A DNA stretch of 12,901 bases, taken from positions 1-12,901 of the forward strand of contig JAEYZO010000142.1 in assembly GCA_023428035.1 (NCBI GenBank), read 5' to 3'. Shown piece after piece: positions 1-8,365 of the stretch. Every line of letters starts with the position of its first letter. The first letter of the stretch is position 1. A model generated the notes under the pieces. It searched no databases and was not told the DNA's origin. It saw nothing but the letters and a program-made list of their open reading frames with translations. The position numbers were made by a program, and so were the translations under genes. This DNA comes from Pseudomonadota bacterium. Its GTDB lineage: Bacteria; Myxococcota_A; Polyangia; Polyangiales; Ga0077539.

Positions 1-37
1 CCGCACGCGACGCGACGCTCGAACCGCTCCGACCTCG

Positions 38-742
38 GTGCGAAGAACTTGCTTCTCGACCACACGGAGGGCGCGAAGAAATCGCGGTGGCCCCCCGCCG
101 CGAGGGACACCCGAAATCGAGGCTGAGGTCGGGGGCGTGCCCTACGGGGCCTTCATCGTGCCCGGGCTGATGATGCTGTCGCTCTTCACCGAGAGCATCT
201 CGAACGCCTCCTTCGGGATCTATTTCCCGAAGTTCACCGGGACGATCTACGAGCTGTTGTCAGCGCCGATCTCCTACGGGGAGATGCTGCTGGGCTACGT
301 GGGCGCGGCGGCGACGAAGTCGGTGGTGATCGGGCTGATCATCCTGGCGACCTCGTTCTTCTTCGTGCCGGTGCGGGTGGATCACCCGGTGTGGATGCTG
401 GGCTTTCTGCTGCTGACGGCGGTGACCTTCAGCCTGTTCGGCTTCGTGATCGGGGTGTGGGCGAAGGGCTTCGAGCAGTTGAGCTTCGTGCCGATGCTGG
501 TGGTGACGCCGCTGACCTTCCTGGGAGGGGTGTTCTACTCGATCCACATGCTGCCCGAGCGGTGGAGGGCGGCGGCGCTGTTCAACCCGGTGGTCTATCT
601 GATCAGCGGCTTTCGATGGACCTTCTACGGCCGCGCCGACGTGCCCATCGGGGTGAGCCTCGCGATGACCTCGGGCTTCCTCGTGGCGCTCCTGCTCGTG
701 GTCCGGTGGATCTTCAAGACGGGGTATCGGCTGAAGGAGTGA
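38..742 (+). CDS. ABC-2 type transporter permease (YadH/NodJ-like), N-terminus abnormal or truncated
   Basis: Membrane subunit of an ABC exporter. From about residue 30 the protein reads like the YadH/NodJ family: GGVPYGAFIVPGL, a cytoplasmic segment ending YELLSAPISYGEML, TPLTFLGGVFYS, FNPVVYLISGFRW and a short basic tail ending in GYRLKE. Five hydrophobic helices are visible (about residues 38-58, 84-111, 119-141, 148-169 and 206-226), whereas the family normally has six in about 250 residues. The first ~30 residues are Arg- and Pro-rich, resemble no membrane segment, and replace the expected N-terminal tail and first helix. The GTG at 38 has no ribosome binding site, and the frame stays open to the window edge. 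The other two frames in the first 110 bases also show no family-like sequence. So the gene is either 5'-truncated or rearranged, or the edge sequence is faulty. Its ATPase partner would be expected upstream, outside the window. It ends 12 bases from the convergent operon. Confidence 0.75.
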   Translation: MRRTCFSTTRRARRNRGGPPPRGTPEIEAEVGGVPYGAFIVPGLMMLSLFTESISNASFGIYFPKFTGTIYELLSAPISYGEMLLGYVGAAATKSVVIGLIILATSFFFVPVRVDHPVWMLGFLLLTAVTFSLFGFVIGVWAKGFEQLSFVPMLVVTPLTFLGGVFYSIHMLPERWRAAALFNPVVYLISGFRWTFYGRADVPIGVSLAMTSGFLVALLLVVRWIFKTGYRLKE

Positions 743-754
743 GGGCGGGGGCGG

Positions 755-2722
755 TCAGACCACCGCGCGGGGACCGAGCACGCGGTACCAGGGCTGGGGG
801 CGGTCGTCGAGCGGCCCCGTGGGGAGGTAGCAGGCCGGGAGCCTCCCGCGGACGCGCCGTAGGCCGAGGTCGTACACGCGGAAGGAGTCGGGCTCTTCGG
901 TCGGCAGCGGCGTGCCCGGCGCGATGAGCAGCGCGCCGCTGATCTCGGGGTGGACCCGCTCGCCGGCGGACGGGTCGATCGCGAGGGCGAGGCCGAGCGT
1001 CACGGGTCCGGGCAGGCGCACGTCGTTCAGGGTCAGCGTGACCCCGAAGTGCAGCCCGCGAAAATCCCAGAGCATCGACGGCGGGATCTCCCAGCCCTGG
1101 GCCATCGGGTCTCCGACCGCGAAAGCCGCGACGCGCAGGTCGGTGAACTGCACGTCGAAGGAGGGGATCGACCAGGTGTAGCCTGGCGCCGCGGACAGGT
1201 TGTGGGGGGCGAAGGTCGCGAAGTGCCGCCAACTCCGGCTCTGGCAGTCGCGAACGAACAGCCCAGAGAGGATGGCGTCTCCGACCAAGGGGTAGTCGAT
1301 GAAGAGGTCGCAGCCGTTGTCGCGCACGTCGACCTGCCCTCGGCCGACCCCGAGTCTCGGCGCACTCCACTCGCCCGGCTCCGCGTGGTGACGCCTCCCC
1401 TGCGCGGTCACGACCTGGAGCGGCACGGGGACGCGGCGCAGGTCGAAGGAGCAGCCTGTGAAGCTCGCGCGCCCGCCGAAGCCGCGGAGCCCGGCGCGCA
1501 TCCGGCCGCGCCAGGAGCAGTCGACGAAGTGCAGCTCGAAGGTGTTTCCGGCCGCGAAGAAGACGCCGTCGCGCCACCACCGGAGGTCGAGCCCGCTCAG
1601 GTCGTCTCCGTGGTCGAAGGCGCAGCGCTGCACCTGGAACCCAAGGAGATCCTGGCCGGAGTTCCACAGCAGGCGACCGGCAGGCAGCGGCACGAAGGGG
1701 TCGACGAGCTCCCCCAGTTGGAGCAGCACCGTCTTCGCCCGCCGAAAGACGCAGTGGCGAAATCGGCTCAACTGGGCGTCGCCTCCCGGCACCACGAGCC
1801 CCCGCTTGCCCTCCTCCTGCTCGACCTCGACGCGCGCGCAAGAGAAGGCGCGCCGCACGCCGTCGCGGTCGGCTCCGTCGAACTCTACCCCCTCGATGAG
1901 GAAAGACGATGGCCCCTGGATGCGGAGCAGCGTCGCGTTCTCATCCCGCGCTGGCGCGTCGGCCGCCGCGAAGTCGGGCCGGGGGCGGAGGGTCGACCGC
2001 GCCGCCCCCGAGCGGTCCGAGGCGCTACGAAGCACGAACGAACGCCGTCGATCTTCGGGTCTCGTCGCGACGCTCCCGTAACCGACTTGCAACGGTCGAC
2101 TGATCTCGTAGACACCGTTGAGTTCGATGGGAATCGGCGAGGCGTCGGGCACACCGCGAAAGTCGGCGCGGTCATGGATCGCTGCGTTGATAGCCGCTTG
2201 CAGGCCAGGCCAGCTATCGTGGTTGATGTCCGGGCCTGCGCGGGTGGCCGGGCGAGCGCCGAACCACTCCGGATACACCACACGAAGCTGCTCACTGGCT
2301 AAGACGAGTCGGCCCCTCTCGGCGAGCAGCCCGCCCGTCTCGGGGTCGAGCTCCGTGGTGACGATCTGCCATGGGCCCGCGTCAATGAAGCCGTCGATCG
2401 CGAGGTCGGCGTTGGACAATCCCCCTACGGGGTGACGAGGCGAGAGGCCGAGCGTCAAGATCGCCCCCGGAGCGAACATCAAGGTGACGTTCAACGGAAC
2501 TACAATCGTGCGAGGGGGTGCCTCGAGTTGGTAACGGAAGGGAGGAAAGTAGATCGTGCCCCCAGGCCGTCGCCCCGTGAGGGGGTCCACGGTCGCGAGA
2601 CGCTGCAACGCGTTCTGCAGCCGTCGCGTCGCTTCTCCCGCAGAAATACTGTCCGTCGCGATGAACGTCCGCTCATCACTCGAATCCCCGACGTCGATCA
2701 GACCGTCTCCCCAATCACCCAT
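755..2722 (-). CDS. Beta-helix (pectate-lyase-3/tailspike-like) protein, third copy in the operon, 655 aa
   Basis: Large predicted right-handed parallel beta-helix protein with no visible signal peptide. Near the N-terminus GGTIYFPP (about 54-61) and FAPGAIL (83-89) match the opening strand pattern of pectate-lyase-3 and phage tailspike folds. VVYPEWFGA (148-156) followed by LQAAINAAI (174-182) opens a second helix domain in the usual PEWFGA...QAAIDAA style. Later landmarks are ISRPL (207-211), WWRDGVFF (382-389), RDNGCDLF (467-474) and WRHFA (498-502), with WYRVL near the C-terminus. Nearly all of these recur in order in the protein at 6377-8362, so the two are full-length paralogues. The ATG overlaps the stop of the upstream lipoprotein gene by 8 bases, and GAGGGAG (2731-2737) sits 8 bases upstream, so translation is probably coupled. 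It is the last gene of the operon. Fold confidence is good; function is unknown and no catalytic residues can be assigned. Confidence 0.85.
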   Translation of the reverse strand: MGDWGDGLIDVGDSSDERTFIATDSISAGEATRRLQNALQRLATVDPLTGRRPGGTIYFPPFRYQLEAPPRTIVVPLNVTLMFAPGAILTLGLSPRHPVGGLSNADLAIDGFIDAGPWQIVTTELDPETGGLLAERGRLVLASEQLRVVYPEWFGARPATRAGPDINHDSWPGLQAAINAAIHDRADFRGVPDASPIPIELNGVYEISRPLQVGYGSVATRPEDRRRSFVLRSASDRSGAARSTLRPRPDFAAADAPARDENATLLRIQGPSSFLIEGVEFDGADRDGVRRAFSCARVEVEQEEGKRGLVVPGGDAQLSRFRHCVFRRAKTVLLQLGELVDPFVPLPAGRLLWNSGQDLLGFQVQRCAFDHGDDLSGLDLRWWRDGVFFAAGNTFELHFVDCSWRGRMRAGLRGFGGRASFTGCSFDLRRVPVPLQVVTAQGRRHHAEPGEWSAPRLGVGRGQVDVRDNGCDLFIDYPLVGDAILSGLFVRDCQSRSWRHFATFAPHNLSAAPGYTWSIPSFDVQFTDLRVAAFAVGDPMAQGWEIPPSMLWDFRGLHFGVTLTLNDVRLPGPVTLGLALAIDPSAGERVHPEISGALLIAPGTPLPTEEPDSFRVYDLGLRRVRGRLPACYLPTGPLDDRPQPWYRVLGPRAVV

Positions 2723-4775
2723 GGAAGAAGCTCCCTCTCCGTGACCACGGGCTCGACGACCAGTACGAAAATAGTTCCAGCCAACGCTCGTCTCGTAGCC
2801 AGAATACCGGGAGTTCTGGGATAGACCCAGCGCCGCCGTACCATCCCCTCACGCGATCGACGGCGTTGTAGTTCGACGCGAAGACGTCATCGAAGCCATC
2901 TCCGTTGACGTCTCCGGCCGACTGCAGCGCGTCTCCGGCCTCGAGGTTCGTCCGATCCTCCAGCTCTGGGCGAAAGGTCACGTCCGGCGTCACGCTCACG
3001 CCCACGGATCGCCCGAAGAACACGTAGATACGCCCCGCGCCGTTCGTGAAGCCTGGGCTGACGATCGCCCCTGGCGAGGCGTGCACGACGTCCGCGCGCC
3101 CATCGCCGTTCACGTCACATGGCTGTGAGAACTGGTGACCGAAGGAGTCGTTCCAATGGGCGTTGCTCGGGGTGTGGGGTGCAGGTATCACAGCGACGGG
3201 AACCGTCGCGGCGTCGATGCTTCCAGAGTAGACGCGCAGCCTCTCAAGATCACCCACTGCGAACTCCAGGTCTCCATCTCCGTCAAGATCTCCGAGCCCG
3301 CCCGCAGCTCCGTTCATGTATCGACCCGTTGTCCTGATTGTCACGACGCGCACGGAACGTGGGTCGGTCGTCGCAGGAGCACCATGGATCACGAACACGG
3401 CGTCCCCGCTCAGCACGATCGCGTCACCATATCCGTCGCCGTCGACGTCCCCGAGTCCACGAACGTATCCGGCGGCCTCGAAATCATCTCGATTGAGCCG
3501 AAAGGTGTACATCGGAGACGGATCGATCCCCCCCGGGCCGCCACGATAGACTTGAAAGTCCGTACACCCCTCGGCATCGCATATGGGACACGTCGTCGTA
3601 GCGAGAGAGAACCCGACGAGCAGATCCGAGTACCCGTCTCCATCCCAATCGATAGAATCGACACGTCCGAACGGCGCACTGAGATCTTCGCAGCCGATGA
3701 TCAGAGGCCCGTAGGCCTGGCGCGGCGTCAGACTCAACCCGTCTGGTCCACCAGAAAAAAGCTGCAAACTATATCGACCTACTCCATCCGCGGCGAGGCG
3801 AACATCCATGAACGCGTCCGAGAATCCGTCTCCGTTGAAATCTCCGACCGCGAGCGACCAGGAGCCAGTGTTGATCTCCTCCCCCGATGGGGCGTCCGCC
3901 TGCTCCCGCGGGCGAGAGGTGTCTGGCCCCGTGGGGCTCCCCGGATACATCACCCATCGGTCTGACGCCGTGAGGAGCAGCTCGTCGTACCCATCCCCGT
4001 TGAAGTCCCAGCTCGTGCCCCAGCTCGAATCCACCGGGGAGTCCCTCCGTGGAGAGAAGAACTCCCAGGTCGGGCTGGTCCACGCGACGCCGCCGTCGGC
4101 GCCGAGGCCCTCCACCCGCCAGAACCACACCCCGGGAGAGAGCGCCTCCGTCGCCCTCCATCGGTCTCCCTCGACCGAGGCCGCGCGCGGGTCACGAGTG
4201 AGCGCCCGGTCGCGGGCCAGGGTCACCCGTGCCCGAGTCACCCCCGCGGGCAGCACCCAGCGGAAGGTCGGCCGCTGCGTCGTCGCCCGAGACACCGAGC
4301 GCGGGAGCAGCAGCCGCGGCGGCAGCACCAACGGGGGGACATCCCGCGGGGGGACGTCGACTACGTCGGGCGCGTCGACAACGTCCGCGCCAGCGTCCAT
4401 CGGCAGGCCGCAGCGGCAGGGCTCGTAGACACCCACCACGTTGCAGCGCTGGGTGCCGTCCTGCCCGGTGGGGCACGCGCAAGGGGCGTAGGTGTTCACC
4501 TCGCAACGAGGGACCTGCTGGTCCATCGCGCCGCTCGCGTCGGGCATGTCGACGACGGTTGCTTCGCTCGGGATGTCAGCGACCGCGAGGATGTCTGGCC
4601 CTGTGTCGACGCCGCGGTCCATCGGCGGGGCGCGGTCGACCAGCGCGATGTCCACCCTCGCGTCAACGCCCACGCCCGCGTCGAGGGATGCGTCTGACGG
4701 GGAGGGTTCGGTCGAGCACGAGGCCGCGAGGAGCGCAGCCGCGAGGAGCGCCGAGCGGACAGCCCCGCCCATCAT
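2715..4775 (-). CDS. FG-GAP repeat (seven-bladed propeller) lipoprotein, second copy, 686 aa
   Basis: Predicted envelope lipoprotein. The N-terminus MMGGAVRS leads into a hydrophobic stretch ending LLAASC, with Cys20 the likely lipidated residue. An Asp/Ala/Val-rich linker follows (about 21-90), then a Cys-rich motif with six cysteines (91-122), an Fn3-like domain (about 157-242, with QRPTFRWVLPAG, WFWRVEGL and SPTWEF), and a propeller. Seven calcium-loop motifs are present: DFNGDGYDE 257, DFNGDGFSD 312, DWDGDGYSD 376, DVDGDGYGD 443, DLDGDGDLE 496, DVNGDGRAD 554 and DVNGDGFDD 622. Seven fits an integrin-alpha-like FG-GAP propeller. A longer frame extends upstream to 5396, but that part lies antisense-frame within the 532-aa gene. 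The ATG at 4775 overlaps the upstream stop by 4 bases (ATGA) and puts a signal peptide at the start. A second ATG follows at once. It is paralogous to the lipoprotein at 8366-10321. The role is unknown; calcium-dependent adhesion or binding is a family-based guess. Confidence 0.88.
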   Translation of the reverse strand: MMGGAVRSALLAAALLAASCSTEPSPSDASLDAGVGVDARVDIALVDRAPPMDRGVDTGPDILAVADIPSEATVVDMPDASGAMDQQVPRCEVNTYAPCACPTGQDGTQRCNVVGVYEPCRCGLPMDAGADVVDAPDVVDVPPRDVPPLVLPPRLLLPRSVSRATTQRPTFRWVLPAGVTRARVTLARDRALTRDPRAASVEGDRWRATEALSPGVWFWRVEGLGADGGVAWTSPTWEFFSPRRDSPVDSSWGTSWDFNGDGYDELLLTASDRWVMYPGSPTGPDTSRPREQADAPSGEEINTGSWSLAVGDFNGDGFSDAFMDVRLAADGVGRYSLQLFSGGPDGLSLTPRQAYGPLIIGCEDLSAPFGRVDSIDWDGDGYSDLLVGFSLATTTCPICDAEGCTDFQVYRGGPGGIDPSPMYTFRLNRDDFEAAGYVRGLGDVDGDGYGDAIVLSGDAVFVIHGAPATTDPRSVRVVTIRTTGRYMNGAAGGLGDLDGDGDLEFAVGDLERLRVYSGSIDAATVPVAVIPAPHTPSNAHWNDSFGHQFSQPCDVNGDGRADVVHASPGAIVSPGFTNGAGRIYVFFGRSVGVSVTPDVTFRPELEDRTNLEAGDALQSAGDVNGDGFDDVFASNYNAVDRVRGWYGGAGSIPELPVFWLRDERWLELFSYWSSSPWSRRGSFFHG

Positions 4776-6370
4776 CCCACTGGCCCCATGCGACGGACGG
4801 TCGCCGCGACGCCGTCCAGAGGGACGAAGGGCTCCGACGCGATGGACCACGTCCCGTAGTCTTCGATCTCTGGCGCAAGACCGCCCAACGCGACCTGCGC
4901 GTCGCGGGCCCCGGGGCGCTCGCCGAAGCGGCACCCGACGACCCGAAGAGGCTCGTCGAGGGTGCAACGCAACATGACCGCGTATCCAACCTCCGCGAGA
5001 ATGCCCGGGATGGCCGCGTCCGCGTCGAGGGGGTGCGCGTGAATGACCCCCTTCAAGAGCACCCTCGCGCGCTTCGTAGCTCCAGGGTATTGGTTCCAAT
5101 TGTCTCTCAAGAGCTGCATGCACCGCGAGGTGGTGGCGCTCACGGTCAAGCCCACGGGCGCAGGGTCCTTCATGTCGATCAGGATCGCCACGCCGCGCCC
5201 AGGGTCCCTCCAGAAGTTCAGCGGGCCGTAGGGCCTCGCCACGATGCGACACGCGTCGACCACCAGCGCGCCGCGTTGGAGCGCGATCATCGACGTGACC
5301 GTGCCCTCGAAGCGCGAGCGCCGCACGGTCACGCCCCGCGACTCTTCGGCGACGCGCAGTCCCTCGGTGGTCTCCCCGCCAGCGGCGGGGCTCCACACGC
5401 AGCGGTCGAAGACGACGCTCCCTTCACCCTTGAAGGCGCCCTCGCTGCGAACGAGGGCCATCGTCGACCACTGCGCCGTAAAGCTGCACGCCTCCAGCAG
5501 GGTGACGCCGGAGGGGGTCGCAGACGACGACGCGACCTCGATCAGTCGCGAGGGCTCGGAGCGCAGCCCCCGGTCTCCTTCTACGAGGGAGAGCCCGACG
5601 AGGCGAAGCTCGCCCACGTCACGCACCCGCAGGAGGGGATCGACCCCGAGGCCGGGGCGACCGATGAAGGTGGCGCCGGTGACGGTCTCGGCGTCGACGA
5701 CGAGGCCCTCGGAGCCTCCCACGGGCGCCCGCGGGCTGCCGAGGTGCAGGGTCTCGACGATGTAATGAAGGCCCCTAGCCTTCACTCGCGGCGGCGCGCC
5801 CTCGGGCGAGAGGGAGCGGCGGCGGGAGGCGCAGTCCAACACGGCCTGGAGGGCGTCGGTGTCGACGCGCCCCTGCCAGTCGAGCGGCTCGGCGTGCGTC
5901 GGAGAGCGCTGCGCGGACGTCGCGAGGGCCGTGTCTCCCGCGCCCCACCAGTGCGCCCAGAGGTCGGGCACGCTGTCGCTGTTGACGGCGACCCAGCCCA
6001 CGCGCTCGACGAGCCCGGTGAGCCCGACGGCGCGGGTGACGGCGGGCGTCCCGAACACGGTGAGCAGGGGGGCCCGCAGGCCGCCGCGGAGGTGAAGGCC
6101 GGGGTCACCCTCGCGCCCTACAGGGCGCACGGGGATCAGCAGCGCTCCCGGGAGGAACCAGAGCGTGACGCCGCGGGGGACCTCGACGGTGCCCGAGGCG
6201 CCGACGCTGTACACGCCGGGCTTGAAGAGGATGAAGCCGTTGGGCTCTCGCGTGATCGGGTCTCTGGGGAGCCTCGTCTCGATGAGGGTGCGGAGGGCCG
6301 CTCCCACGTCGACGCCAGACGTGTAGGCGACCTCGGCGCGAAGATCGAAGGCCGAACCGTCGAAGGCCAT
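4772..6370 (-). CDS. Divergent beta-helix protein, second copy in the operon, 532 aa
   Basis: Shorter and more divergent relative of the 661- and 655-aa beta-helix proteins on either side. The opening motif is changed to GFILFKPGVY (45-54), followed by WFLPGALL (71-78), matching the GGTLYFPPGEY and FMLAPGAIL positions of its paralogues. WAHWWGAGD (138-146) with DALQAVLDCA (172-181) corresponds to the YPEWFGA...AIQAALDAA start of the second domain. The middle consists of short repeating strands such as GVTLLEACSF, GVTVRRSRFEG and GALVVDACRI, as expected of helix coils. The paralogues' DNGCD and WRHFA landmarks are absent and it is about 125 residues shorter. No signal peptide is visible. The ATG at 6370 follows the upstream stop by 6 bases, with GAGGA only 3 bases away or GGGAGG 12 bases away as ribosome binding site. 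Its TGA overlaps the ATG of the next lipoprotein gene. Function is unknown. Confidence 0.82.
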   Translation of the reverse strand: MAFDGSAFDLRAEVAYTSGVDVGAALRTLIETRLPRDPITREPNGFILFKPGVYSVGASGTVEVPRGVTLWFLPGALLIPVRPVGREGDPGLHLRGGLRAPLLTVFGTPAVTRAVGLTGLVERVGWVAVNSDSVPDLWAHWWGAGDTALATSAQRSPTHAEPLDWQGRVDTDALQAVLDCASRRRSLSPEGAPPRVKARGLHYIVETLHLGSPRAPVGGSEGLVVDAETVTGATFIGRPGLGVDPLLRVRDVGELRLVGLSLVEGDRGLRSEPSRLIEVASSSATPSGVTLLEACSFTAQWSTMALVRSEGAFKGEGSVVFDRCVWSPAAGGETTEGLRVAEESRGVTVRRSRFEGTVTSMIALQRGALVVDACRIVARPYGPLNFWRDPGRGVAILIDMKDPAPVGLTVSATTSRCMQLLRDNWNQYPGATKRARVLLKGVIHAHPLDADAAIPGILAEVGYAVMLRCTLDEPLRVVGCRFGERPGARDAQVALGGLAPEIEDYGTWSIASEPFVPLDGVAATVRRMGPVG

Positions 6371-6376
6371 GGGTCC

Positions 6377-8362
6377 TCACGGCCTCCCGGGGAGCGGGTG
6401 GAGGTAGCGGTACCAGCGGTATCCGTGCGATCGGGCGTTGAGCGGACTGAGTTCGACCCCGTCCCCACGTTCGGGCCGGAGGGCCCGGATACCCGCGCCT
6501 CCGAAGGCTTCGCGCGCGCCGAGGTCGATCACCTCTCCTCTCGGGGTGCCCACGATGACCAGATACTCGGTGACGGAAGGGTGCGCGGCGGTCCTCGTTG
6601 AATTCCTCGGGTGCACACCGCGGACTTGAACGCCCGCGGCGACGTAGCCTGAGCCTCGCCTCGCCGGCCCGTCCCACAGGATCGCCGCGGGGCGCTGCAA
6701 GACCGCGGGTTCATCAGGGTAGAACGGCGTGTGCTTGTCGTCCTCCCATTGGAACACGATGCAGCGGATGTCCTCCTCGATGACGTCGCCCGGGGCGTGC
6801 TCCGCCTTGGGGTGCCGCGACGTTGGCCACGACGCGAAGTGGCGCCAGGTCTGGCACTCCGCGCTTCGGAGGTGTACCGCGGTGGATGCGACGCCGGGTC
6901 CCGGGTACTCCAGGAAGATGTCGCAGCCGTTGTCTCGGGCGTCTGCGGTGCCGCTGCTACCGCCAGAGTACGCACCGCTCAACTCGACCCAGCCGTAGCG
7001 CGCGACCGCCTCAGCCAACGCGGGCCCGGGCAATCGCACTCGGTGGGTGACGAAGTTCATGTTGCTCAGGGTCATCCTGCCTCCCCAGGCGCGGATGCTC
7101 GCGCGGGCGCGACCGAAGAAGAAGCTGTCGTCGATGCGCAGCTCCCGCGTCTCCGTCGCCCGGAAGTAGATCCCGTCTCGGTAGAACAGCGGCGGGCCAG
7201 CGTCCATGAGACGCGACCTCGCCCGGGCGTCCGCGTCGAAGCCCGCGTCGAAGTAGGCTCGAAAGGCACAGCCCTCGAAGACCAGAGCGCCGAGGTCTTG
7301 TTGAGCGCCGGTCAGAGAGTGGGGCTCTTCTGAGTAGGGGTGCCTGAACTGGCCGAGCTGCACGAGGCAGCCGTCGGTCGAGCGGAACGCGCAGCGACGC
7401 ACGAGGCTCACGAGCGTCTCGGCGACCGCGCTCGCCTCGCGGGCCGGCAAGGAGCGCGGGAGGAGCGCGGGCTCGATCCGCTCGATCCGGAGGCACGAGA
7501 ATGCGTGGGTCGAGCGGTTGAGGCTGGACAGTTGGATGTCTTCGATCAGGTAGCCCGTCGCGCCTTCGACGCGGAGCATGGACTTGAGCGAGGGGTCGCT
7601 AGCGTCCTCGGTCTTGAGCTCCGCAGTGGGGGAGAGCGTCGCTCGGTCTAGATAGCCGCCCTGGTGGCCCCGGAGGACGAAGGGCCGAGAGCGACCGAGC
7701 GGGCGACCGTCGGGGGCCACGCCGAGCCGCAGCGGTCGGCTGATCGTGTAGCTGCCATGCAGGCAAACCGGGATGGGCGCGGGGTCGAAGCCGTCGGTGG
7801 CCCAACGGTCGTTGTAGGCCGCGTCCAGAGCAGCCTGGATCGCGGGGTAGGAGTCGACGGGGGGAGGGCCTGTGCGAACCTCCATCGGCTGTGCGCCGAA
7901 CCACTCGGGGTACACCTCCGCGACGCGGTTGGTGCGGAGGATGAGGCGGCCGCGACCAGGGATGGGGTCACCGATGCGCATACGCTGCGCGGGATCGTCG
8001 GGATTGTCGAGGTCCCTTGGCGTGACGTAAGGCGGTTCGATGAACTGGACCCCGCTGGCATCGATGCATCCGTGGACGATGATGTCGGTGGGATTGTAGC
8101 CCAATGATGGATCAACCGGAAAAGTACCTGGCTTAAGGATCGCGCCGGGCGCGAGCATGAATACAACGTTCTCTGGCACGATGAAGCCGCGCTGAATTGA
8201 GTATTCCCCCGGCGGAAAATACAAGGTCCCGCCATTGCCCACACTCACCAAATGAGAGATCGCCTCGTCGATGAGATCGCTTCGCAGTATGGCATCAAGC
8301 CCTGGGTTTCGCGCATCGAATGGATACTGACCCAGGCTTACGAACGAGGAGCCAAAGTCCAT
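6377..8362 (-). CDS. Beta-helix (pectate-lyase-3/tailspike-like) protein, first copy in the operon, 661 aa
   Basis: Predicted parallel beta-helix protein with no visible N-terminal signal peptide. GGTLYFPPGEY (44-54), FMLAPGAIL (68-76), EVYPEWFGA (149-157) and DSYPAIQAALDAA (170-182) are the landmarks of pectate-lyase-3/tailspike-type folds and suggest two helix-opening modules in tandem. Further landmarks are ISRPL (207-211), PFVLRG (227-232), RRCAF (322-326), YRDGIYF (394-400), RDNGCDIF (476-483), WRHFA (506-510) and ILWD (561-564), with RWYRYL near the C-terminus. All recur in order in the protein at 755-2722. The ATG lies 3 bases after the stop of the upstream lipoprotein gene, with an AG/GGGGG-rich ribosome binding site overlapping that stop region. 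The first ~80 codons are less GC-rich than the rest (8161-8220 is 31/60 GC). It could be a polysaccharide-binding or cleaving protein, a fibre-like structural protein or an adhesin; the sequence does not decide between them. Confidence 0.87.
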   Translation of the reverse strand: MDFGSSFVSLGQYPFDARNPGLDAILRSDLIDEAISHLVSVGNGGTLYFPPGEYSIQRGFIVPENVVFMLAPGAILKPGTFPVDPSLGYNPTDIIVHGCIDASGVQFIEPPYVTPRDLDNPDDPAQRMRIGDPIPGRGRLILRTNRVAEVYPEWFGAQPMEVRTGPPPVDSYPAIQAALDAAYNDRWATDGFDPAPIPVCLHGSYTISRPLRLGVAPDGRPLGRSRPFVLRGHQGGYLDRATLSPTAELKTEDASDPSLKSMLRVEGATGYLIEDIQLSSLNRSTHAFSCLRIERIEPALLPRSLPAREASAVAETLVSLVRRCAFRSTDGCLVQLGQFRHPYSEEPHSLTGAQQDLGALVFEGCAFRAYFDAGFDADARARSRLMDAGPPLFYRDGIYFRATETRELRIDDSFFFGRARASIRAWGGRMTLSNMNFVTHRVRLPGPALAEAVARYGWVELSGAYSGGSSGTADARDNGCDIFLEYPGPGVASTAVHLRSAECQTWRHFASWPTSRHPKAEHAPGDVIEEDIRCIVFQWEDDKHTPFYPDEPAVLQRPAAILWDGPARRGSGYVAAGVQVRGVHPRNSTRTAAHPSVTEYLVIVGTPRGEVIDLGAREAFGGAGIRALRPERGDGVELSPLNARSHGYRWYRYLHPLPGRP

Positions 8363-8365
8363 TTA

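Noticed and set aside
751..766. GCGGT/ACCGC inverted repeat in the gap between the convergent permease and beta-helix genes, as a terminator.
   Set aside because: Only a 5-bp stem, overlapping the beta-helix stop codon, with no U-tract on either strand; not enough for a terminator call.
714..1841. Minus-strand open frame of 375 codons overlapping the third beta-helix gene.
   Set aside because: Arg/Pro/Ala-rich alternative frame of the same strand; the 655-aa frame carries the fold motifs shared with its paralogue.
755..2722. Calling the beta-helix proteins pectate lyases with enzyme activity.
   Set aside because: Only fold-level motifs are visible; no catalytic residues can be assigned, and the same motifs occur in non-enzymatic tailspikes and adhesins.
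4776..5396. 207-codon upstream extension of the second lipoprotein frame.
   Set aside because: It lies within the 532-aa gene in another frame, is Arg-rich shadow sequence, and would bury the signal peptide and lipobox inside the protein.
4229..6601. Plus-strand open frame of 790 codons opposite the 532-aa beta-helix gene and the lipoprotein gene.
   Set aside because: Its product is low-complexity Arg/Gly/Pro/Ala/His-rich sequence with no domain pattern; it is the antisense shadow of well-supported minus-strand genes in GC-rich DNA.
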